A DNA stretch of 13,491 nucleotides, from positions 1-13,491 of the forward strand of contig DASTGO010000346.1 in the NCBI GenBank assembly GCA_035719045.1, written 5' to 3'. This DNA comes from DASTGO01 sp035719045. GTDB taxonomy: Bacteria; Actinomycetota; Actinomycetes; Actinomycetales; Kineosporiaceae. Below the pieces are notes generated by a model, which was given only the letters and a program-made list of their open reading frames with translations, had not been told where the DNA came from and made no database searches. Numbering within the stretch: the stretch's first letter is position 1; the number at the start of each line of letters is the position of its first letter. The translations under genes were made by a program, and so were the position numbers. Below are positions 1 to 6,510 of this stretch, one piece after another.

Positions 1-346
1 GCTCCTCGTCCGGCTGCGCATCCGCGTGGACCATGTCCCAGAGCATCCGGTCGACCGGGTGGAACCAGATCGGGGCGCCGGTCGCCTGGCGCAGCGCCGG
101 AGCGGCGGTGATGTGGTCGTTGTGCCCGTGGGTGAGCACGATCGCGGTCACCCGCCGGCCGCCGATCGCGGCCACGATCGGCGCGGCGTCGTGCGGTGCG
201 TCGATGACCAGCACCTCGTCGTCGTCCCCGACCAGCCAGACGTTGTTGTCGACGTCGAAGTCCTGGCCGTCGAGGGAGAACACCCCGCTGGTGACGACCC
301 GCTCGATGCGCGCACCGCCGCTGGCCGGCTCGCTGCGCTCGTTCAC
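1..346 (-). CDS. MBL-fold metallo-hydrolase (3' part cut by window edge)
   Basis: About 115 N-terminal residues of a metallo-beta-lactamase-fold hydrolase are present; the rest lies beyond the left edge. The metal-binding motif THGHNDH (HxHxDH) is seen near residues 72-78, after the typical strands VWLVGDDDEVLVIDAPHD, whose Asp belongs to the fold. The start is GTG at 346, inside the GTGA overlap with the mscR stop, so the two genes are almost certainly translationally coupled. Members of this family next to mycothiol-dependent formaldehyde dehydrogenase are common in actinomycetes. They are usually inferred, by position and by analogy with glyoxalase II or S-formylglutathione hydrolase, to hydrolyse the thioester product (S-formylmycothiol). 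That substrate is inference; the fold is seen directly. Confidence 0.88.
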   Translation of the reverse strand, partial: MNERSEPASGGARIERVVTSGVFSLDGQDFDVDNNVWLVGDDDEVLVIDAPHDAAPIVAAIGGRRVTAIVLTHGHNDHITAAPALRQATGAPIWFHPVDRMLWDMVHADAQPDEE

Positions 347-1428
347 AGGACCACCACGGACCGGAGCACCTCACCGCCGTGCATCTTCACGAAGGCCTCC
401 TCGACGTCCTCCAGCGCAATGGTCTCGCTGACGAACTTGTCCAGCGGCAGCCGGCCCTGCAGATGCAGGTCGATCAGGGTGGGGAAGTCCCGGGACGGCA
501 GGCAGTCGCCGTACCAGGAGGACTTCAGCGCCCCGCCGCGACCGAACACGTCCAGCAGCGGCAGGTCCAGGCGCATGTCCGGTGACGGGACACCTACCAG
601 GACGACGGTGCCGGCCAGGTCCCGGGCGTAGAAGGCCTGCCGATAGGTCTCCGGCCGGCCGACCGCGTCGATGACGACGTCCGCCCCGTTGCCGCCGGTG
701 AGTTCACGGATGGCCTCCACGGCGTCGGTGATGCGGGAGTTCACCGTGTCGGTGGCCCCGAACTCCCTGGCCCAGGCCAGTTTCCGGTCGTCGACGTCGA
801 CGGCGATGATCCGGCGCGCGCCGACCAGTCGTGCCCCGGCGATCGCGGCGTCGCCGACCCCGCCGCAGCCGATCACCGCGACGTTGTCGTCACGCTGCAC
901 GCCGCCGGTGTTGATCGCGGCGCCGATCCCGGCCATCACCCCGCAGCCGAGCAGGCCGGCGACCTGGGCCGGGGCCGCCGGGTCGACCTTGGTGCACTGG
1001 CCGGCGGCGACGAGGGTCTTCTCCACGAAGGCGCCGATGCCCAGTGCCGGGGACAGTTCCGTGCCGTCCTCCAGCGTCATCCTCTGCTCGGCGTTGTGGG
1101 TGGCGAAGCAGTACTGCGGACGGCCGCGACGGCAGGCCCGGCACTGTCCGCAGACGGCCCGCCAGTTGAGGATCACATAGTCGCCGGGTGCGACCTCGGT
1201 GACGCCCTCGCCGACCGCGTCGACGACGCCCGCCGCCTCGTGGCCGAGCAGGAACGGGAAGTCGTCGTTGATGGCGCCTTCCCTGTAGTGCAGGTCGGTG
1301 TGACAGACCCCGCAGGCCTGCACCCGCACCGTGGCCTCACCCGGCCCCGGATCGGGGACGACCACGGTCTCCAGCGAGACGGGCGCCCCCTTGGCCCGTG
1401 CGATGACCCCGCGAACCCTCTCGGCCAT
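343..1428 (-). CDS. mscR: S-(hydroxymethyl)mycothiol dehydrogenase
   Basis: A 361-residue zinc-dependent medium-chain alcohol dehydrogenase. The catalytic zinc ligands are Cys42 (in CGVCHTD), His63 (in GHE) and Cys162. The structural zinc is held by Cys93, Cys96, Cys99 and Cys107. The Rossmann motif GCGGVGDAAI is at 187-196, and Asp211 is at the end of the next strand, which fits NAD rather than NADP. The length and the motif LEDGTELSPALGIGAFVEKT match the actinobacterial class III-like enzyme that oxidises the formaldehyde-mycothiol adduct and can also reduce S-nitrosomycothiol. The ATG at 1428 has GGAGGAG nine bases upstream. It overlaps the downstream MBL hydrolase by 4 bases, giving a two-step formaldehyde detoxification operon. 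A generic Zn-alcohol dehydrogenase is the less likely alternative. Confidence 0.93.
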   Translation of the reverse strand: MAERVRGVIARAKGAPVSLETVVVPDPGPGEATVRVQACGVCHTDLHYREGAINDDFPFLLGHEAAGVVDAVGEGVTEVAPGDYVILNWRAVCGQCRACRRGRPQYCFATHNAEQRMTLEDGTELSPALGIGAFVEKTLVAAGQCTKVDPAAPAQVAGLLGCGVMAGIGAAINTGGVQRDDNVAVIGCGGVGDAAIAGARLVGARRIIAVDVDDRKLAWAREFGATDTVNSRITDAVEAIRELTGGNGADVVIDAVGRPETYRQAFYARDLAGTVVLVGVPSPDMRLDLPLLDVFGRGGALKSSWYGDCLPSRDFPTLIDLHLQGRLPLDKFVSETIALEDVEEAFVKMHGGEVLRSVVVL

Positions 1429-1628
1429 GCAGCTGCCCTCCTCCAGACGCGCCCCCGGGCGAGCGCTCGGGGATCGTAACTCGGGGCGTCAAGGACCCTC
1501 CGTCCCCGACGCGCCGACAGACCGCCTCCGTCCGCGGGCACGAGGCTCCGCGGGCACGGGGCCGGGGTGCGGGCGGTCGTCCGAGTGCTCGTTCTCCGCA
1601 GGCGAGGACTGCGCCGGCGGATCGCGCT

Positions 1629-1666
1629 GACCGGATCGCGTCGACCGGATCGCGTCGACCGGATCG
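1629..1666. repeat. 14-bp tandem repeat, 2.7 copies
   Basis: The unit GACCGGATCGCGTC occurs twice exactly (1629-1642, 1643-1656) and is followed by ten bases of a third copy (1657-1666). A weaker copy, ending GGATCGCGCT, precedes it. Fourteen is not a multiple of three, so a reading frame cannot carry it as an amino-acid repeat. It lies directly at the end of the response-regulator relic, which suggests that local slippage or rearrangement destroyed that gene. Confidence 0.85.
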
Positions 1667-1754
1667 GCAGGCCGGGGTCCTTGGGCAGGAATCGGTCGCC
1701 GCCCGCACGCAGGGCGGCTTCGATCACGTCGTCGAGGTCGTAGGTGGTCAGCAT
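1665..1754 (-). pseudogene. remnant of a NarL/LuxR-type response-regulator receiver domain
   Basis: Thirty codons translate to MLTTYDLDDV, IEAALRAGGD and RFLPKDPGLP in succession. This matches beta4-alpha4-beta5 of NarL-family receiver domains, whose usual form is LMLTTFDLDEYVYEALRAGASGFLLKD. Two of the conserved receiver positions are present: the Thr after beta4 (LTT) and the Lys of beta5 (PKD). The phospho-acceptor Asp region, the linker and the LuxR-type DNA-binding domain are absent from both flanks. The match ends in the 14-bp tandem repeat. No ribosome binding site is seen. It is read as a decayed gene fragment; the family assignment rests on the motif alone. Confidence 0.6.
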
Positions 1755-1778
1755 CCCCTGCCCGGACCCGTCCGCGTG

Positions 1779-1823
1779 TCGCATCCGATGCGAACAGTAA
1801 TTGTCGCGCGACACCTAGTAATT
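1779..1823. promoter_or_regulatory. cluster of palindromes and direct repeats upstream of the DUF3145 gene
   Basis: Within 45 bases there is a perfect 15-bp palindrome, TCGCATC-C-GATGCGA (1779-1793). It is followed by the direct repeat AGTAATT at 1796-1802 and 1817-1823, whose copies start 21 bp apart, close to two helical turns. The 12-bp palindrome TGTCGCGCGACA (1802-1813) lies between and overlaps the first copy. The stretch is also AT-richer than its surroundings. This density suggests a protein-binding site or promoter region, but no regulator or start site can be named. Confidence 0.4.
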
Positions 1824-1953
1824 TTCCTGCGGTACGGCCTGGTGCCGGAGGGGTCTGTACGGCAGAATGGCGCGCGCTAGACGCCACCGTGGTGACCGGA
1901 CACCGGGCATCCCTTCGGGCGAGGTCGTTGGGGAAGACGCACCTCGATCCCAG

Positions 1954-1960
1954 AAGGAGG
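1954..1960 (+). promoter_or_regulatory. ribosome binding site deciding the DUF3145 start
   Basis: AAGGAGG lies five bases before the ATG at 1966. The reading frame stays open upstream to an ATG at 1867, but that ATG has no ribosome binding site and the extension does not resemble the DUF3145 family. The 1966 start is therefore chosen. Confidence 0.85.
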
Positions 1961-1965
1961 TCCAG

Positions 1966-2469
1966 ATGGCCGGTGCGACGACGCGTGGCGTTCTGTTCGT
2001 GCACTCCGCGCCGCGCGCACTGTGCCCACACATCGAGTGGGCTGCGGGCGGCGTACTGGGCGTGCGCCTGTCGCTGGACTGGATCCCGCAGCCGGCCGCG
2101 CCCGGGTTGTACCGCACCGAGTTGTCCTGGCAAGCGGAACAGGGCACCGGTTCGCGGCTTACCTCCGCCCTGCGCGGATGGGCGCACCTGCGGTACGAGG
2201 TGACCGAGGAGCCCAGCTCCGGGGTGGACGGCGCCCGGTGGAGTCACACGCCGGAACTCGGGATCTTCCATGCGGTCACGGATGTCCACGGCAACGTGGT
2301 CGTCCCGGAGGACCGGATCCGGGCCGCGCTGGAGGCCGGGCGCGCGGAGCCGGACCGGCTGCGGCAGGAGCTGGATCTGGCGCTCGGGCGGTACTGGGAT
2401 GAGGAACTGGAGCCGTTCCGCTACGCCGGCGACGGGGCGCCGGTGCGCTGGCTGCATCGCGTGGGCTGA
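1966..2469 (+). CDS. DUF3145 family protein
   Basis: A 167-residue soluble protein with no signal peptide or membrane segment. It is recognised as DUF3145, a family conserved in actinomycetes and of unknown function, by the N-terminal block RGVLFVHSAPRALCPHIEWA and by GVLGVRLSLDWIPQPAAPG, YRTELSWQ, LRYEVTEEPS, GIFHAVTDVHGN and the C-terminal ELEPFRYAGDGAPVRWLHRV. These blocks span the whole length, so the gene looks intact. It stands alone on the plus strand, after a roughly 500-base gap, with its own strong ribosome binding site and a terminator 60 bases past its stop. It converges with fabF; DUF3145 genes are often found near FAS II genes, but no functional link can be drawn from the sequence. 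Confidence 0.93.
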   Translation: MAGATTRGVLFVHSAPRALCPHIEWAAGGVLGVRLSLDWIPQPAAPGLYRTELSWQAEQGTGSRLTSALRGWAHLRYEVTEEPSSGVDGARWSHTPELGIFHAVTDVHGNVVVPEDRIRAALEAGRAEPDRLRQELDLALGRYWDEELEPFRYAGDGAPVRWLHRVG

Positions 2470-2528
2470 GCCGCACCGCGCGGGCTGAGCTGGGCTGAAC
2501 CGGCCGGAGGCAACCCGGTGCACGGGTG

Positions 2529-2572
2529 GGCCCCCGGTGGTCACCGATCGGTGACCACCGGGGGCCGTTTTT
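2529..2572 (+). terminator. intrinsic terminator after the DUF3145 gene
   Basis: A perfect 38-bp inverted repeat occupies 2529-2566. The left arm is GGCCCCCGGTGGTCACCGA and the right arm its exact complement. G and five Ts follow, so this is a strong Rho-independent terminator for the plus strand. No T-run exists on the minus-strand side, so it should act on fabF read-through only as a hairpin or roadblock. Confidence 0.88.
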
Positions 2573-2596
2573 CTTGCCGTGAAGCCCCTGGAACCG

Positions 2597-2689
2597 TCGT
2601 GCCCGGAGTTTCCCGTGCTGGACTTCCCCGTGCTGGAGTTCTCCGTGCGTGGACTTCTCCGTGCCCGGACCTCTCCGTGCCCGGACCTC
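2597..2689. repeat. degenerate 15-16 bp tandem repeat, six copies
   Basis: Six head-to-tail units begin at 2597, 2612, 2627, 2642, 2658 and 2674. The consensus is YCCGTGCYSGGACYTC, with three 15-base units followed by three of 16. The last two are identical (TCCGTGCCCGGACCTC). The array fills the space between the terminator and the end of fabF. It has no inverted symmetry and no coding function that can be supported. Confidence 0.8.
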
Positions 2690-2715
2690 TCTACATGGGG
2701 CGGGCCGGTCCGGCC

Positions 2716-3966
2716 TCAGACGCTGCGGAAGGCCACGGCCACGTTGTGACCGCCGAACCCGAACGAGTTGTTCAGCACCACGGCGTCCCCGGCGGGCAGC
2801 GGGCGTGGCTCCTTGCGGACCACGTCGAGGGTGACCTCGGGGTCGAGGTCTTCGACGTTGATCGTGGGGGGTGCCACCCGGTGGTGCAGGGCCAGGATGC
2901 TGAAGATGCCCTCGAGGGCTCCGGCCGCACCGAGCAGGTGCCCGGTCATCGACTTCGTGGCGGAGACCGCTATCTGGTCGACCGCATCGCCGAGGGCCGC
3001 CCGCAGCGCCTTGACCTCGGCCACGTCACCGACCGGGGTCGAGGTGGCGTGGGCGTTGATGTGCACGATGTCGGCGACGTCGACGGCCCCGTCGGCGAGC
3101 GCGGCCCGGATGGCCCGGGCCGCCCCGCTGCCCTCGGGGTCGGGTGCGGCGATGTGGTAGTGGTCGGAGGTCATTCCGGCGGACACGATCTCGGCGTAGA
3201 TCCGCGCGCCGCGGGCCCTGGCGTGCTCCTCGCTCTCCAGGACGACCAGGGCGGCACCCTCGCCGAGGACGAAACCGTCCCGGGAGGTGTCATACGGCCG
3301 GGAGGCGGTCTGCGGGGTGTCGTTCCGGGTGGACAGCGCCTGCATGGCGGCGAAGCCGGCGATCGGCAGCGGGTGGATCGCCGCCTCGCTGCCGCCCGCC
3401 AGCACCACGTCGGCTCGCCCGGACCGGATCATCTCCAGGCCGTAGCCGAAGGCCTCGGCCCCTGATGCGCAGGCGGACACCGGGGTGTGCGCGCCGGCCC
3501 CCGCCTTCAGCTCGATGCTGATCTGCGCGGCCGGGGAGTTGCTGATGAGCATCGGGACGGTCAGCGGGAGCACCCGCCGCGGCCCCTTCTCCCGGAGCGT
3601 GTCGTAGGCGGTGAGCAGGGTCCAGACGCCGCCGATCCCGGAGGCGCAGACCACGCCGAGCCGTTCGGAGGGGACCTCGGGGGTACCGGCGTCAGCCCAG
3701 GCCTCCCGGGCCGCGACGACCGCGTACTGGCCGACCGGGTCCAGCCGCTTCGTCTCGACCCGGGTCAGCACTGCCTCGGGGCGGACCTTGAGCTGGCCGG
3801 CGAAGGTCACCGGCAGTGCGTGCTGCTCCACCCAGTCGTGGGTGAGGGTGCTGGCCCCGGGGGTCCCGGCGAGGGCGGCCTCCCAGGTGCTGGGCACGTC
3901 GCCGCCGAGCGGTGTGGTCGCCCCGAGCCCGGTGACGACGACCTTGCGCTGCGAACCGTTGGACAT
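2716..3966 (-). CDS. fabF: beta-ketoacyl-ACP synthase II
   Basis: A 416-residue condensing enzyme that elongates acyl-ACP with malonyl-ACP in type II fatty acid synthesis. The catalytic triad is visible at Cys166 (in SACASGAEA), His306 (in INAHATSTPVGD) and His343 (in ATKSMTGHLLGAAG, with Lys338), each offset by three from E. coli FabF. The C-terminal loop NNSFGFGGHN is intact. The ATG at 3966 is chosen because AGGA lies five bases upstream and the protein then begins directly before the first strand (KVVVTGLG). An in-frame GTG at 3999 would add an unlikely 11-residue arginine- and threonine-rich extension. It is the last gene of the fab cluster, 147 bases after acpP. A short GC-rich inverted repeat (2703-2715) follows the stop. 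Confidence 0.95.
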   Translation of the reverse strand: MSNGSQRKVVVTGLGATTPLGGDVPSTWEAALAGTPGASTLTHDWVEQHALPVTFAGQLKVRPEAVLTRVETKRLDPVGQYAVVAAREAWADAGTPEVPSERLGVVCASGIGGVWTLLTAYDTLREKGPRRVLPLTVPMLISNSPAAQISIELKAGAGAHTPVSACASGAEAFGYGLEMIRSGRADVVLAGGSEAAIHPLPIAGFAAMQALSTRNDTPQTASRPYDTSRDGFVLGEGAALVVLESEEHARARGARIYAEIVSAGMTSDHYHIAAPDPEGSGAARAIRAALADGAVDVADIVHINAHATSTPVGDVAEVKALRAALGDAVDQIAVSATKSMTGHLLGAAGALEGIFSILALHHRVAPPTINVEDLDPEVTLDVVRKEPRPLPAGDAVVLNNSFGFGGHNVAVAFRSV

Positions 3967-3971
3967 GGCGA

Positions 3972-3989
3972 TCCTTGTGCTCCTTGTGC
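3972..3989 (-). promoter_or_regulatory. duplicated Shine-Dalgarno segment before fabF
   Basis: Reading towards fabF, GCACAAGGA occurs twice in exact tandem (3989-3981 and 3980-3972). The second AGGA is five bases from the ATG at 3966 and the first is nine bases further away. The duplication supplies two possible ribosome binding sites. The distal one is too far away to serve this ATG directly and may act as a standby site. Confidence 0.6.
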
Positions 3990-4068
3990 TCGTCCGCACG
4001 TTGCTGGGATGGGCGCGGGGGGCGTCTGCTCGAGTCTGCCGGGAGGTCGGCGTGACCGCCCGTGGGCG

Positions 4069-4107
4069 CCGGCGCCGGCCCGTTCCCCCCGGATGGGCCG
4101 GCGCCGG
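4069..4107 (-). other. GC-rich hairpin immediately after acpP
   Basis: A perfect 13-bp stem (CCGGCGCCGGCCC at 4069-4081 and its complement at 4095-4107) with a 13-base loop starts six bases past the acpP stop codon. No T-run follows, so it is not a typical intrinsic terminator. In the polycistronic mRNA it could pause or partly terminate polymerase, or shield the acpP 3' end from exonucleases. Either would raise acpP over fabF. Confidence 0.6.
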
Positions 4108-4113
4108 TCGCGC

Positions 4114-4362
4114 TCAGTCCTGGGCGGACTGGATGTATGCGACGGCGTCGCCGACGGTCTTGAGGTTCTTGACGTCGTCGTCCGGGATGCGCACGCCGAA
4201 CTTCTCCTCGGCGTTCACCACGATCGTCATCATCGACAGCGAGTCGATGTCGAGGTCGTCGGTGAAGGACTTGTCGAGCTGGACGGCGTCGGCGGCCAGG
4301 CCGGTCTCCTCGTTGATGATCTCGGCGAGACCGCTGAGGATCTCCTGCTCGCTCAGTGCCAT
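4114..4362 (-). CDS. acpP: acyl carrier protein
   Basis: An 82-residue acidic carrier protein. Ser41 in DIDSLSMM is the phosphopantetheine attachment site, within the usual DSL motif, and the four-helix pattern is complete (EILSGLAEIINEETG, then the DSL helix, then FGVRIPDDDVKNLKTVGDAVAYI). It carries the growing acyl chain for FabD, FabH and FabF. The ATG at 4362 has AAGGAG eight bases upstream; an in-frame extension upstream has no support. It stands 82 bases after fabH and 147 bases before fabF, with a GC hairpin on each side. Its position inside the fab cluster marks it as the primary fatty acid ACP rather than a polyketide carrier. Confidence 0.96.
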   Translation of the reverse strand: MALSEQEILSGLAEIINEETGLAADAVQLDKSFTDDLDIDSLSMMTIVVNAEEKFGVRIPDDDVKNLKTVGDAVAYIQSAQD

Positions 4363-4420
4363 GCGGATTGCTCCTTCTTCGGTGGGGTCGCCGTGATCCG
4401 GCGGGGTGGTGCCTCTCCGC

Positions 4421-4437
4421 CCCGGCTCCGGGCCGGG
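4421..4437 (-). other. GC-rich hairpin after fabH
   Basis: CCCGGC and GCCGGG pair around a five-base loop (4421-4426 and 4432-4437). The stem can be extended by three pairs past a bulge on the 5' side. It lies eight bases past the fabH stop and upstream of the acpP ribosome binding site. Together with the hairpin after acpP it brackets the acpP message, which may reflect processing or differential stability. It has no T-run. Confidence 0.4.
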
Positions 4438-4444
4438 CGGGGTC

Positions 4445-5482
4445 TCAGGGCAGTTCGACGACCTGGGCGGCGTAGGCCAGCCCGGCACCGAACCCGATCA
4501 GCAGGGCCCGGCCGCCGGAGCGGACCTCGCCCTGGGCGAGCATCCGGTCCATCGCGATCGGGATCGAGGCCGCTGAGGTGTTGCCGGTCTCGGCGATGTC
4601 GCGGGCCACCGGGACGTGGGCCGGAACCCGCAGTTCCTTGACCATCGCGTCGATGATCCGGACGTTGGCCTGGTGGGGGATGAACGCGTCGAGGTCGCCG
4701 ATGCTCAGGCCGGCGGCGTCGAGTGCCTTCTGCGCGACCGGCGACATCTGCCAGACCGCCCAGCGGAACACTGCGGGCCCGGCCATCTTCAGGGCCGGCC
4801 AGGTGCGCTCAGGGTCGTCGCGGTACTCGATCCAGGACTGCTTGTTGATGATCGTGTCCCACTGGGCGCCGTCGCTGCCCCAGATCGTGGGACCGATCCC
4901 CGGGGTGTCGCTCGGGCCGATCACCACTGCGCCGGCCCCGTCGCCGAAGATGAACGCGCTGGACCGGTCGTGCAGGTCGAGGAAGTCCGAGAGCTTCTCG
5001 ACCCCGACCAGCAGGACGTGCCGGGCCGATCCGCCGCGGACCATGTCGCTGGCCAGCGAGATGCCGTAGCAGAACCCGGCACAGGCGGCGGAGATGTCCA
5101 GGGCGGCGGCCGGGGTGGCGCCGATGCGGTAGGCGAGCAGGGCGGCCGACGAGGGCGTCTGGTAGGGGTGGGTCACGGTGGCCACCAGGACGGCGTCGAT
5201 GTCGGCGGGGGTCAGTCCGGCCCGCTCGATCGCCGTGCGCGCGGCCGCCTCGGCCATGTCCGTGACGGATTCGTCGGCCGCGGCGAACCGCCGGCTGACG
5301 ATCCCGGACTTCTCCCGGATCCACTCGTCGGAGGAGTCGATGTACCGGCAGATCTCCTCGTTGGTGACCACGCGCTCGGGGCGGTAGCTACCGACGGACA
5401 GGATCCGGGCGTGCCGGGCCCCGCTGGGGGTCAGCAGGTCCTGGCGGGGGGCGGACTGCTCGCCCGTGGCGGGCTCGGTCAT
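4445..5482 (-). CDS. fabH: beta-ketoacyl-ACP synthase III
   Basis: A 345-residue initiating condensing enzyme that joins a short acyl-CoA primer to malonyl-ACP. The triad is seen at Cys134 (in SAACAGFCYG), His270 (in IPHQANVRI) and Asn301 (in ETGNTSAASIP). The C-terminal GFGAGLAYAAQVV is intact. Residues 1-23 are a variable leader before the first strand (RILSVGSYRP), which is common in actinobacterial homologues. The ATG at 5482 overlaps the fabD stop (ATGA) and has GGAGG six bases upstream, within the fabD 3' end, so the two are translationally coupled. Primer choice, branched or straight, cannot be read reliably from these residues. Confidence 0.96.
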   Translation of the reverse strand: MTEPATGEQSAPRQDLLTPSGARHARILSVGSYRPERVVTNEEICRYIDSSDEWIREKSGIVSRRFAAADESVTDMAEAAARTAIERAGLTPADIDAVLVATVTHPYQTPSSAALLAYRIGATPAAALDISAACAGFCYGISLASDMVRGGSARHVLLVGVEKLSDFLDLHDRSSAFIFGDGAGAVVIGPSDTPGIGPTIWGSDGAQWDTIINKQSWIEYRDDPERTWPALKMAGPAVFRWAVWQMSPVAQKALDAAGLSIGDLDAFIPHQANVRIIDAMVKELRVPAHVPVARDIAETGNTSAASIPIAMDRMLAQGEVRSGGRALLIGFGAGLAYAAQVVELP

Positions 5483-6444
5483 CGGGTGCCTCCAGTCGGG
5501 TCGGCGAGCAGCGGGGCGCCCTCGGCGTGCTCGGCCACCAGGGCCCGGGCCGCATCAAGATCCGCGGGGGTCTTGACCGCGACCACGGCCACGCCGGGCA
5601 GGGCGCGCTTGGCCAGGTTGGCCAGGGTTCCCGCGGGTGCGAGCTCGATCAGGGCGGTGACCCCGAGCGCGCTGAGTGTTGACATGCACCGGTCCCAGCG
5701 CACCGGGTTGCTCACCTGGTGGATCAGGAGTTCCAGGGCCTGGGCGCCGTCGCCGACCACGCTCCCGTCGGCATTGGTGAGCAACTGGACCAGGGGCCGG
5801 CCCGGTGCGATCCCGGCGGCGGCCTTGGCCAGCGCCTCGACGGCGGGGGCCATGTGGTGGGTGTGGAAGGCGCCGGCCACCTGCAGCGGGATCACCCGGG
5901 CCTTGGCCGGGGGCTGCGCGGACAGGGCCTGCAACTGCTCCAGGGTGCCGGCCGCGACGACCTGGCCGGTGCTGTTCATGTTCGCCGCGGTCAGGCCGTG
6001 TCCTTCGAGGGCCGCGGCCACCTCGGTGGCGTCCCCGCCGAGCACGGCACTCATCCCGGTCGGGGTGACCGCGCTGGCCTCGGCCATCGCCCGGCCGCGC
6101 ACGCGGACCAGCGAGATGGCCTCCGCAGCCGTGAGTACCCCGGCCAGGGCGGCCGCGGTCAGCTCCCCGACCGAGTGGCCGGCGGTGACGGCGACCCCGG
6201 GACCGGCCGGCAGGCCGCCGGCGAGGGCCTCGAAGGTGACCAGTCCGGCGGCGACGATGAGGGGCTGGGCGACCGCGGTGTCCCGGATCGTCTCCGCATC
6301 GGACACCGTGCCATGGGCGACGAGGTCCGTGCCGGCGTCCTCGGACAGCGCGGCGAGTCGATCGGCAACAGTGGGCAGCTCCAGCCAGGGCTGCAGGAAA
6401 CCGGGAGTTTGGGAGCCCTGTCCGGGGCAGACGACGGCGAGCAC
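5479..6444 (-). CDS. fabD: malonyl-CoA:ACP transacylase
   Basis: A 321-residue acyltransferase that loads malonyl units onto AcpP. It has the N-terminal PGQGSQTPGF, the nucleophile Ser91 in GHSVGE, the substrate-selecting Arg117 in RVRGRAM, and the catalytic His194 in GAFHTHHM. The C-terminal 20 residues or so are Ala/Gly-rich and variable. The start must be the GTG at 6444 or later, because an in-frame TAA lies one codon upstream; GAGAGGA is found about eleven bases before it. It is the first gene of the fab cluster, overlaps fabH by ATGA, and follows the PucR-type regulator by 99 bases that contain a perfect palindrome. Confidence 0.95.
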   Translation of the reverse strand: MLAVVCPGQGSQTPGFLQPWLELPTVADRLAALSEDAGTDLVAHGTVSDAETIRDTAVAQPLIVAAGLVTFEALAGGLPAGPGVAVTAGHSVGELTAAALAGVLTAAEAISLVRVRGRAMAEASAVTPTGMSAVLGGDATEVAAALEGHGLTAANMNSTGQVVAAGTLEQLQALSAQPPAKARVIPLQVAGAFHTHHMAPAVEALAKAAAGIAPGRPLVQLLTNADGSVVGDGAQALELLIHQVSNPVRWDRCMSTLSALGVTALIELAPAGTLANLAKRALPGVAVVAVKTPADLDAARALVAEHAEGAPLLADPTGGTR

Positions 6445-6510
6445 GGGTTAAGAGTCCTCTCTGTCGGCCCCGTCGGGACGCGGCGCGACGGACGAAGCTG
6501 CGGGCATGGT

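Larger units (their letters stand above)
1429..1965. other. gene-poor gap between mscR and the DUF3145 gene
   Basis: These 537 bases hold no convincing intact gene. Open frames exist on both strands but have skewed Arg/Pro/Ala composition and no ribosome binding site. What can be recognised is a receiver-domain relic (1665-1754), a 14-bp tandem repeat (1629-1666), a palindrome and direct-repeat cluster (1779-1823), and the leader of the DUF3145 gene. Close to mscR, on the minus strand, a TACGAT hexamer (1473-1478) could serve as its -10 box, but no matching -35 is seen at proper spacing. Confidence 0.7.

Noticed and set aside
1629..1666. CRISPR-like array at the 14-bp repeat
   Set aside because: The units abut with no spacers and are too short for CRISPR repeats.
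1867..1965. N-terminal extension of the DUF3145 protein from an upstream ATG
   Set aside because: There is no ribosome binding site at 1867, the extension is unlike the family, and AAGGAGG precedes the ATG at 1966.
1489..2544. Long minus-strand open frame (about 350 codons) across the gap and the DUF3145 gene
   Set aside because: It runs antisense to the clear DUF3145 gene, has Arg/Pro/Ala-rich composition with no motifs, and lacks a ribosome binding site. It is a product of high GC.
2529..2566. Perfect 38-bp palindrome as an operator or recombination site
   Set aside because: The T-run directly after it and its position after the DUF3145 stop fit an intrinsic terminator better.
4616..6451. 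Plus-strand open frame of about 610 codons opposite fabH and fabD
   Set aside because: The antisense frame is held open by third-position GC. The minus-strand genes carry full catalytic motifs and the plus-strand translation is low-complexity.
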